DNA from: a bacterium
GTDB taxonomy: Bacteria; UBA9089; JASEGY01
NCBI GenBank assembly: GCA_040753085.1
Contig: JBFMHI010000014.1
Coordinates: forward strand, 1-36,957
DNA: 36,957 bases
Direction of reading: 5' to 3'
Part shown: positions 31,460-36,957 of the stretch, in pieces
How positions within the stretch are numbered: the first letter of the stretch is position 1
How the letters are laid out: every line of letters starts with the position of its first letter
Position numbers and translations under genes: made by a program
Notes under the pieces: model-generated
What the model saw: only the letters and a program-made list of their open reading frames with translations
What the model was told of the DNA's origin: nothing
The model's database searches: none

Positions 31460-31722
31460 TCAGCCAATAGCCAAATAGCCAATAGCCCATAGGCAATAGC
31501 CCATAGGCAATAGCCAATAGCCAATAGCCCATAGGCAATAGCCAATAGCCAATAGCCCATAGGCAATAGCCAATAGCCAATAGCCCATAGGCAATAGCCA
31601 ATAGCCAATAGCCCATAGGCAATAGCCTCTTTGGTCCCTTTGGTCCCTTTAGTCCTTTTGGTCCCTTTGGTCCCTTTAGTCCTTTTGGTCCCTTTGGGTT
31701 AAAGAGCCAATAGCCTATTGAC
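31460..31722 (-). repeat. Composite GGCTATT/GGGACCAAA repeat in the purA leader
   Basis: Read on the minus strand: CAATAGGCTATTGGCTCTTT, then 9-bp units GGGACCAAA and AGGACTAAA (about seven to eight), then a long array of heptamers GGCTATT, GGCTATT, GCCTATG in a roughly 21-bp pattern, ending TATTGGCTGAT before the start codon. Same parts, order and orientation as at 22324-22466. It fills the 330-nt gap between ftsK and purA together with the purA promoter; no gene is seen. Confidence 0.88.
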
Positions 31723-31731
31723 TCTTTGTCT

Positions 31732-31760
31732 ATCATAACTTATATTTCCAGCCTTGTCAA
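31732..31760 (-). promoter_or_regulatory. Sigma-70-type promoter of purA
   Basis: TTGACA (31760-31755), 17 bp, TATGAT (31737-31732) on the minus strand. The start would be near 31725, right at the edge of the composite repeat. The promoter lies just after the ftsK stop. Confidence 0.85.
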
Positions 31761-31774
31761 GGGAAAATTTAGCC

Positions 31775-34033
31775 TTACGCTGGAATGTCCTTCGAATTAA
31801 TAAGCACCTCCCGCGGTTTGCTGCCGTCAGGGGGGCCGACTACCCCTTTTTCTTCTAAGAGATCAACCAGCCTGGCCGCTCGATTGTAGCCGATCTTAAG
31901 CCTTCGCTGAAGCATAGAAACAGATGCCTGTCTGGTTTCCACGACCATTCTAAGGGCCCGGTCAAAAAGCTCATCTTCTTCTTCGTCACTGAAATCTTTG
32001 GTGGAAGAAAGATCAGCCTTAAATATTTCATGTTCTTCTATTTCTTGTTCTGGTTTCTCTCTCGGCGCCTGCTGTTTAACATAATCTACAATCCGGTTAA
32101 CCTCGACCGCCGAGATGAAGGAACCTTGAACCCGCACCGGTTTTGGCGCCCCGGCAGGAAAGAAAAGCATGTCACCCTGGCCCAAAAGTTTTTCCGCCCC
32201 CCCTGCATCCAGGATGGTTCTGGAATCCACCTTGGATGATACCTGAAAGGCAATTCTGGAGGGGAGATTAGCCTTGATCACCCCGGTGATGACATTCACA
32301 CTGGGTCTTTGAGTAGCCAGGACCAAATGGATGCCTACGGCCCTGGCCATTTGGGCCAACCGGAAGATGGCCTCTTCACAGTCGGCGCGAGCTACTACCA
32401 TCAAATCGGCGAATTCATCTACAATGGCCACAATAAAGGGGAGCTTATTTGGCCCTTCTGCCTTCTCTTCTGAAGCGATTTTTTCATTATAACCGGCTAT
32501 GTCTCTCACCCCCTCCTGAGCCAGGATCTCATATCGCCTTTCCATTTCCTTAACCAGCCAGTTCAGGGCAATGGCTGCCCTCTTTGGTTCAGTTACTACC
32601 CGGGTCATAAGGTGAGGGATGTCATTGTAGCCGCTCAATTCGACTACCTTGGGATCAATCATCAACATCTCTACCTCCTCTGGAGAGGCATTGTAAAGAA
32701 GACTGGTTACAATTGTGTTGATGCAGACACTCTTGCCTGAACCGGTAGTCCCGGCGATCAAAAGGTGAGGCATTTTAGCCAGATCAGCCACTACCGGAGT
32801 TCCGGAGATGTCTTTACCCAAGGCAATGGTCAGCTTGGATTTGGAGCGTTTAAACTCTTCGGAAACTAAGACTTCTTTTAAATAAACCGGAGTGGCCTCC
32901 TGATTGGGGATTTCAATCCCTACCGCCTGCTTGCCAGGGATAGGCGCCTCGATTCTGACACTCCTAGCGGCCAGGGCCAGGGCTATATCATCGGCCAGAT
33001 TGACAATGGTGCTAACCTTTACCCCTGTAGCCGGCTGAAGTTCATATCTGGTTAAGACAGGCCCTTTACTCACCTGAATAACCCTGGCTTTGATCCCAAA
33101 ATCAGATAGCTTTTCCTCTAATAATCTGGAATTAGCCAGGAGGTCTTCTTTTATTTCTTGACCTGAGGGTCGGCTGCTGCCCTTCAAGAAGGAAAGGGGC
33201 GGAATTCTGTAGGGAGCAGATATTATTCCCTCACCAAATGGCGGCAGTTTTTCCTCTTCTTCAAATTCTTCCACCTCCTTGGGAAGGATAATTTGCGGAG
33301 CAGATAAAGGTAATTCCCGGGATGGGGCAGCGGCCATCTCCGGTTGGGTAGTTCTTTTAGGGGGAGGTTCTAAGATAGATTCGAGGCCGGATTTTTGTTC
33401 TAAAACAGGTCCTGTCCAGGGTTCAGCAGCCGGCTTTCTCTCCGGGGTCTTGATTTTATCTGATTTAGAGCCAACACCTTCTATCAGTTTGCTGGCGGCC
33501 TCCTTGAGATGAAGGATGAAGGCAAACAGGGAAAGATTGGTGGCCAGGATGAAGCCAAGTGCCAGGCAAAGTCCGGCAATAAGATAGGAGACATTATGGA
33601 AGTAAGATTTCAGTAAGTAGGCTGTTTTAGCCCCCACCAGTCCTCCTGCTAACTGACTGGTTTCAGTAGTTCCCTCTATTAAAGTATAGGGAAGAGAAAA
33701 GATAGTGGGCGAAAAGATTAATAGGAGCAAGAGTCCTGGTATCTTGAAACCAAATAGTCTTTCTTTGATTCCCCTGAATCTATTCCATCCCCAGAGGACC
33801 ATAATTAGTGAGATAAGATATGAACCCCAACCTAAGAAAGTAAAAAGCCCCCAGGAGAGGTAGGCCCCTCCAATACCGGCATAGTTTCTCACCGGCTCAT
33901 TAGGCCGTGAGGTGTAAAGGAGGGTATCATCTGGGCTGTAATTTATGAGGCTGAGCAGGATAAAAGCCGCTATGCCCAGTAGAGTCAAGCCCAGGGCCTC
34001 ATCCAGAACTGGAGTTTTTCGTGAATCTTTCAT
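31775..34033 (-). CDS. ftsK: DNA translocase FtsK
   Basis: Septum-anchored DNA pump that clears the terminus region and aids dimer resolution. 752 residues. Four membrane segments lie in residues 12-175, a short Pro/Glu-rich linker in about 185-290, and the motor in about 295-650 with Walker A GTTGSGKS at 428-435, Walker B VAIVDEFADLMVV near 535-547, and LATQRPSVNVITG near 573. The winged-helix gamma domain at 685-750 (MLQRRLKIGYNRAARLVDLL) recognises polar DNA motifs. It follows surE across a 228-nt repeat-filled gap. Confidence 0.97.
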   Translation of the reverse strand: MKDSRKTPVLDEALGLTLLGIAAFILLSLINYSPDDTLLYTSRPNEPVRNYAGIGGAYLSWGLFTFLGWGSYLISLIMVLWGWNRFRGIKERLFGFKIPGLLLLLIFSPTIFSLPYTLIEGTTETSQLAGGLVGAKTAYLLKSYFHNVSYLIAGLCLALGFILATNLSLFAFILHLKEAASKLIEGVGSKSDKIKTPERKPAAEPWTGPVLEQKSGLESILEPPPKRTTQPEMAAAPSRELPLSAPQIILPKEVEEFEEEEKLPPFGEGIISAPYRIPPLSFLKGSSRPSGQEIKEDLLANSRLLEEKLSDFGIKARVIQVSKGPVLTRYELQPATGVKVSTIVNLADDIALALAARSVRIEAPIPGKQAVGIEIPNQEATPVYLKEVLVSEEFKRSKSKLTIALGKDISGTPVVADLAKMPHLLIAGTTGSGKSVCINTIVTSLLYNASPEEVEMLMIDPKVVELSGYNDIPHLMTRVVTEPKRAAIALNWLVKEMERRYEILAQEGVRDIAGYNEKIASEEKAEGPNKLPFIVAIVDEFADLMVVARADCEEAIFRLAQMARAVGIHLVLATQRPSVNVITGVIKANLPSRIAFQVSSKVDSRTILDAGGAEKLLGQGDMLFFPAGAPKPVRVQGSFISAVEVNRIVDYVKQQAPREKPEQEIEEHEIFKADLSSTKDFSDEEEDELFDRALRMVVETRQASVSMLQRRLKIGYNRAARLVDLLEEKGVVGPPDGSKPREVLINSKDIPA

Positions 34034-34100
34034 CAGATTTAATGGCTGATGGCGGATTGGGGAACAGAAAATTAAATTCCGAAATCCGAAATGAGGTTTA

Positions 34101-34256
34101 GTAAGCGTTCAGCCACTAAGGCACAAAGACACAACCTCGATCCTCGATCCTGGATGCTTGATTCTGGATACTTGATCCTTTACCAGCATCGAGGATCGAG
34201 CATCGAGCATCGAGGATCGAGGATCGAGCATCCAGCATCATGTGATGAACGGTTAC
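34101..34256 (+). repeat. CATCGAG-type heptamer element with terminal inverted repeats, copy 2
   Basis: Begins GTAAGCGTTCAGCCACTAAG like copy 1 at 7593, and ends TGAACGGTTAC. The interior has CTCGATCCTCGATCCTGG words, the loop TCCTTTACCAGCATCGA, and the inverted array with about seven heptamers (CATCGAG, GATCGAG). It is 36 nt longer than copy 1 because of more heptamers. With TCCGAAATCCGAAAT words at 34075-34095 it fills the surE-ftsK gap. Confidence 0.85.
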
Positions 34257-34261
34257 TGAGA

Positions 34262-35014
34262 TTACAGCCTTATCTCCCAACCCTTTAATTGTTCCAGAAA
34301 GGAGTGATTGGTTAGATCAAGGTGAAGAGGCGTGATGGAAATCTTGTTTTCACTGATAGCCTTGAAGTCAGTGCCATCTTCTTCCTCGCCGATAGCCCCT
34401 TTGCTTCCGATCCAGTAGTAAACCCTGCCTCGGGGGTCGATTCGTTTGATTAATTCTTCTCGATAGGTTCGTTTTCCCTGGCGGGTAATAGCTACCCCTT
34501 TGATCTTGTTTTCTTCTACGTTAGGAACATTTATATTTAGCAAGGTGTGAGGTGGGAGTCCTTTCTCTTTAATCAAGAGGACCACCTGGCGGGCAAACCT
34601 GGCGGCAAAGGTGAAATCCGGTTTAGCCCCATCCTGGGTAGCTATAGAGATAGCAAAGGAAGGGATGTCCAGTAAGGTCCCTTCCATAGCGGCCGAGACA
34701 GTCCCTGAATAGGTAATATCATCACCCAGGTTAGGGGTGTTGTTTATCCCGGAAACGACCAGATCAATCTTCTCCTCAATAATCCCCATAACCCCCAGAT
34801 TGACACAATCACTGGGTGTGCCATCGATGGCATAGATCCGTCTTCCCAGTTGTTCTACTCGAATAGGGTGAATAAGGGTCAGAGAATGTCCGGTGGCGCT
34901 CTTCTCCCGATCCGGGGCAACCGTGAACAACTCCCCCAGGCCTCTTAATGCTCTTCTTAAGGCACGAAGCCCCTTTGAGTTTATCCCATCGTCGTTAGTA
35001 ATCAGGATGTGCAT
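34262..35014 (-). CDS. surE: 5'/3'-nucleotidase SurE
   Basis: Metal-dependent phosphatase acting on nucleoside monophosphates. 250 residues. The metal site is LITNDDGINSKGLRALRRAL at residues 4-23, with AVAPDREKSATGHSLTL-like sequence near residue 37 and VVSGINNTPNLGDDITYSGT near residues 87-106, and the family's GTVSAAMEG next to it. It lies 4 nt after rph and is in the isomerase-rph-surE operon. Stop TAA is followed directly by the repeat. Confidence 0.95.
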   Translation of the reverse strand: MHILITNDDGINSKGLRALRRALRGLGELFTVAPDREKSATGHSLTLIHPIRVEQLGRRIYAIDGTPSDCVNLGVMGIIEEKIDLVVSGINNTPNLGDDITYSGTVSAAMEGTLLDIPSFAISIATQDGAKPDFTFAARFARQVVLLIKEKGLPPHTLLNINVPNVEENKIKGVAITRQGKRTYREELIKRIDPRGRVYYWIGSKGAIGEEEDGTDFKAISENKISITPLHLDLTNHSFLEQLKGWEIRL

Positions 35015-35018
35015 GGTG

Positions 35019-35765
35019 TTATCCCTTTCCCAATCCAGGAAAATTTTCGACCAGCCCCTCCCCGAGGGCTTTTTTTTGGGCTTCTATCAATTCTTTGATT
35101 CCTTCCTCAGCCAAAGCAAGCAGGACGTCCAATTCGGCTCGAGAGAAGGTAGACTCTTCCCCTGTTCCCTGGATTTCGACAAATCTTCCCCCTCCGGTCA
35201 TAACCACATTAAGATCACAGGTAGCGGCAGAGTCTTCCTCGTAGTCAAGGTCCAGGTATGCCTTCCCGTTCAGAACGCCCACACTCACCCCGGCCACAAA
35301 ATCCCTTATCGGCCATACCCTGACCATACCCTTTCGTTTTAATTGAGCCATTAAATCAACCAGGGCGACAAAACTGCCGGTTACAGAAGCCGTTCTGGTT
35401 CCTCCATCCGCCTGAATACAGTCACAGTCGATGATAATAGTCCGTTCACCCAGAGGGTCCAGATTAGTCACCGCCCTTAAGGAGCGACCGATCATTCGTT
35501 GTATTTCGTGAGTTCGACCACTTGATCTGGCTTGTTCTCTGGAAACACGGGTAGAAGCCGAGGCCGGAAGCATAGAATATTCCGCCGTTATCCAGCCTCG
35601 GTCAAATCCCTTGAGCCATGGCGGAACCCTTTCTTCACAAGTAGCTGTGCAGATTACCTTTGTATTTCCTGTTTCAATCAGGACCGATGCCTGGGCATTC
35701 TTGATGTAACCTCGCCTGATTTTGACCGGACGAATCCGGTTATTCTGCCTGCCGTCCTTTCTCAT
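35019..35765 (-). CDS. rph: Ribonuclease PH
   Basis: Phosphorolytic 3'-end trimming of tRNA precursors. 248 residues. Typical features are [20 protein letters not shown] at the N-terminus, [20 protein letters not shown] near residue 46, [19 protein letters not shown] near residue 85, [20 protein letters not shown] near residue 109 (phosphate and metal site), and [16 protein letters not shown] near residue 202. Its ATG overlaps the stop of the isomerase gene (ATGA). Confidence 0.97.
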   Translation of the reverse strand: MRKDGRQNNRIRPVKIRRGYIKNAQASVLIETGNTKVICTATCEERVPPWLKGFDRGWITAEYSMLPASASTRVSREQARSSGRTHEIQRMIGRSLRAVTNLDPLGERTIIIDCDCIQADGGTRTASVTGSFVALVDLMAQLKRKGMVRVWPIRDFVAGVSVGVLNGKAYLDLDYEEDSAATCDLNVVMTGGGRFVEIQGTGEESTFSRAELDVLLALAEEGIKELIEAQKKALGEGLVENFPGLGKG

Positions 35766-36586
35766 GAGCCATCCTCTCTTTCCGGGTTTCGATTCAAAAC
35801 TTCCAGAAGCTTCTCTCGACTCCGCAGTATCCCCCCCTCAAGATCTTGTGGATAAAAGACCTCGATAATCATCATCCCCTCAAATTGGCTCAGGAAATCC
35901 TTGACTATGGAATAATCAATCTCCCCCAAACCTACCGGAAGATGGGAATCTTTTCCCTCTTTAGCATCGTTGATATGGACATGAATAATCTTTTCTTTAA
36001 GCCTCTCCAGGGTAGCTGGAATTCCCCAGGAGAGATAGGCATGGGCCAGGTCGAAAGCCACGCCTACCCCTAAGGTTTCCACCAGTAGACAGAATTCATT
36101 TAAGGAACTGTCCAGATTCTTCTCCGAGAGGCCGATATTTTCGAGGGCTAATTCTACCCCCCTCTTTTTAGCCAGAGTAAGACAGGCATTCATGGCCTCC
36201 AGATTTAGTTCCTGGGCAGCTTTTTTAACCGCCGGAAGGGGGAAAGGGGTGGTTCCAGGGTGGAGAACCACAATCTTTGCCTCCAGATCAGCCGCTAAAT
36301 CTATGGAGCTTTTAACTTGTCTGATAGACTCCGCCCTTATGCCGGGATTAAGGGAGGCAATATTTATATTAAACATAGGTGAATGAACGGCTACATCCAT
36401 CCCGTTATTATTTGCCATCTTTTTTATCGTTTTTCTCTCATTTTTTTTGGTATAATCAGGATAGGCATGAGGGAAATCAGCCCATATTTCAAGGCAGTTA
36501 AAGGAATGTCTTTGAGCAAATTCTATGCTTTCTTTCAGATTGGCCGTTATGGCTAAATTACTGGTGGACATGCCTATCTTCTTCAC
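35762..36586 (-). CDS. Sugar-phosphate isomerase/epimerase (AP endonuclease family 2 fold)
   Basis: 274 residues with a TIM-barrel xylose-isomerase-like pattern. Likely metal ligands are His in [15 protein letters not shown] near residue 68, His in [10 protein letters not shown] near residue 109, Glu in [13 protein letters not shown] near residue 149, Asp/His in [12 protein letters not shown] near residue 182, His in [20 protein letters not shown] near residue 207, and Glu in MMIIEVF near residue 242. The fold also covers endonuclease IV, but the sequence is closer to isomerases. The substrate is unknown. First gene of an operon with rph and surE, with a promoter at 36728-36756 and a repeat leader. 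Confidence 0.88.
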   Translation of the reverse strand: MKKIGMSTSNLAITANLKESIEFAQRHSFNCLEIWADFPHAYPDYTKKNERKTIKKMANNNGMDVAVHSPMFNINIASLNPGIRAESIRQVKSSIDLAADLEAKIVVLHPGTTPFPLPAVKKAAQELNLEAMNACLTLAKKRGVELALENIGLSEKNLDSSLNEFCLLVETLGVGVAFDLAHAYLSWGIPATLERLKEKIIHVHINDAKEGKDSHLPVGLGEIDYSIVKDFLSQFEGMMIIEVFYPQDLEGGILRSREKLLEVLNRNPEREDGS

Positions 36587-36601
36587 ACCTAAAATATCCT
36601 T

Positions 36602-36704
36602 TCAATTGCGAATCGCGAATCTCGAATTGCGAATTGCGAATTGCGAACCTCGAATCTATTTTTTAATTCGCAATCCGCAATCCGCAATTCGAGATTCGCG
36701 ATTA
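36602..36704 (+). repeat. CGCGAAT-type heptamer hairpin in the isomerase operon leader
   Basis: TCAATTGCGAATCGCGAATC and further units, the central CTATTTTTTAATTCGC, then the inverted array ending GATTCGCGATTAC. It lies between the promoter at 36728-36756 and the isomerase start at 36586, so it would be transcribed as its complement in the leader. Confidence 0.85.
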
Positions 36705-36727
36705 CTAACTACTGTTCACTGTCTCCT

Positions 36728-36756
36728 ATATTACCCTGAAATTTAATAGAAGTCAA
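36728..36756 (-). promoter_or_regulatory. Sigma-70-type promoter of the isomerase-rph-surE operon
   Basis: TTGACT (36756-36751), 17 bp, TAATAT (36733-36728) on the minus strand. The start would be near 36721, giving a leader of about 135 nt that is mostly the CGCGAAT hairpin. Confidence 0.7.
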
Positions 36757-36793
36757 GAAATTTCCACAGTGCCAATAGCTCGGAAAAAAATTG

Positions 36794-36822
36794 TTGCTTT
36801 AGAAGGGAGAATGTGGTAGAAT
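36794..36822 (+). promoter_or_regulatory. Sigma-70-type promoter directed off the right edge
   Basis: TTGCTT (36794-36799), 17 bp, TAGAAT (36817-36822). It is divergent from the isomerase operon promoter. No start codon with a ribosome binding site is seen before the window ends; 36587-36957 holds no gene. Confidence 0.65.
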
Positions 36823-36836
36823 AGAAAAAATTTTCG

Positions 36837-36860
36837 GGACGGTTCAAATCGTCCATTTTT
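36837..36860 (+). terminator. Hairpin with T-tract immediately after the edge promoter
   Basis: GGACG, 8-nt loop GTTCAAAT, CGTCC, then ATTTTT. With a start near 36829 the hairpin would sit only about 8 nt into the transcript, too close for ordinary termination, so it may instead protect the 5' end or be part of a leader structure. Further pairable segments follow (GGGTT at 36917 with AACCC at 36936, and GTTTTTTCGGAAAAAAC at the window end). No known riboswitch class is recognised. Confidence 0.4.
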
Positions 36861-36957
36861 CTTGTGAAACCTTGCGGGTCCTTCGTATCTTCCTCAATAA
36901 TTCGGGGCAACCTACTCGGGTTACACGAGATCAGAAACCCGTTTTTTCGGAAAAAAC

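Noticed and set aside
31407-31736. 109-codon frame with collagen-like GPKG and Leu/Tyr/Gly-rich repeats upstream of purA
   Set aside because: It is a translation of the 9-bp and 7-bp repeat units. Its ATG lies inside the purA -10 box, so it would not be on that transcript, and it has no ribosome binding site.

Overview
The window comes from a Gram-negative-type (diderm) bacterium of moderate GC content. The diderm inference rests on apolipoprotein N-acyltransferase (Lnt), a membrane-anchored PpiD/SurA-like periplasmic foldase and a secreted TPR protein. No rRNA is present, so the lineage cannot be fixed. The gene orders (rpsU-metK-ahcY next to a mannose-type PTS, lnt-prfB, aroB-aroQ-M24 peptidase) would fit a deltaproteobacterial or candidate-phylum genome, but that is inference.

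Layout, left to right. (1) 1-2093: a PIN toxin/antitoxin pair, a decayed antitoxin-like gene cut by a repeat, and a group II intron whose reverse transcriptase is reduced to its N-terminal stub. (2) 2094-12428, all minus strand: galT, then EI, HPr and the IID, IIC, IIB and IIA subunits of a complete mannose-family PTS, a TPR protein, ahcY, metK and rpsU. (3) 12597-20289, minus: a HIT hydrolase, a RelE/ParE-type toxin-antitoxin pair, purD, a coiled-coil gene with a 21-bp minisatellite, prfB with its programmed +1 frameshift, an lnt gene split in two around a second coiled-coil gene, and glgA. (4) 20759-26316, plus: an unrecognised 458-residue protein with a C-terminal TPR-like segment behind a possible sigma-28-type promoter, a PpiD/SurA-like isomerase, and a dehydrogenase/LsrF-like aldolase/cupin operon. 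(5) 26460-36586, minus: M24 peptidase, a DUF5615/DUF433 toxin-antitoxin pair, aroQ, aroB, tRNA-Lys, purA, ftsK, surE, rph and a sugar-phosphate isomerase-like gene.

The most unusual content lies between the genes. Nearly every long spacer is made of modular repeats: short words, mostly 7 bp, in tandem and then again in inverted orientation, so the spacer would fold into a long imperfect hairpin. At least six different words use this architecture (CGCGAAT, CATCGAG, GGCTGAA, GGCTATT, CCCGAAA-like, CAGAATC). Several are bounded by a terminal inverted repeat resembling GTAACTACTCAG, as in MITEs. At 7347-7905 one element has inserted into the loop of another, leaving a 6-bp target duplication. Where a good promoter can be read (glgA, purA, ppiD-like, the isomerase operon), the repeat fills the 5' leader between promoter and start codon.

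The second notable feature is the lnt split. Two halves of 175 and 328 residues together give a full-length Lnt with its Glu/Lys/Cys triad intact, and a secreted, membrane-anchored coiled-coil gene sits between them, coupled to each half by overlapping start and stop codons.
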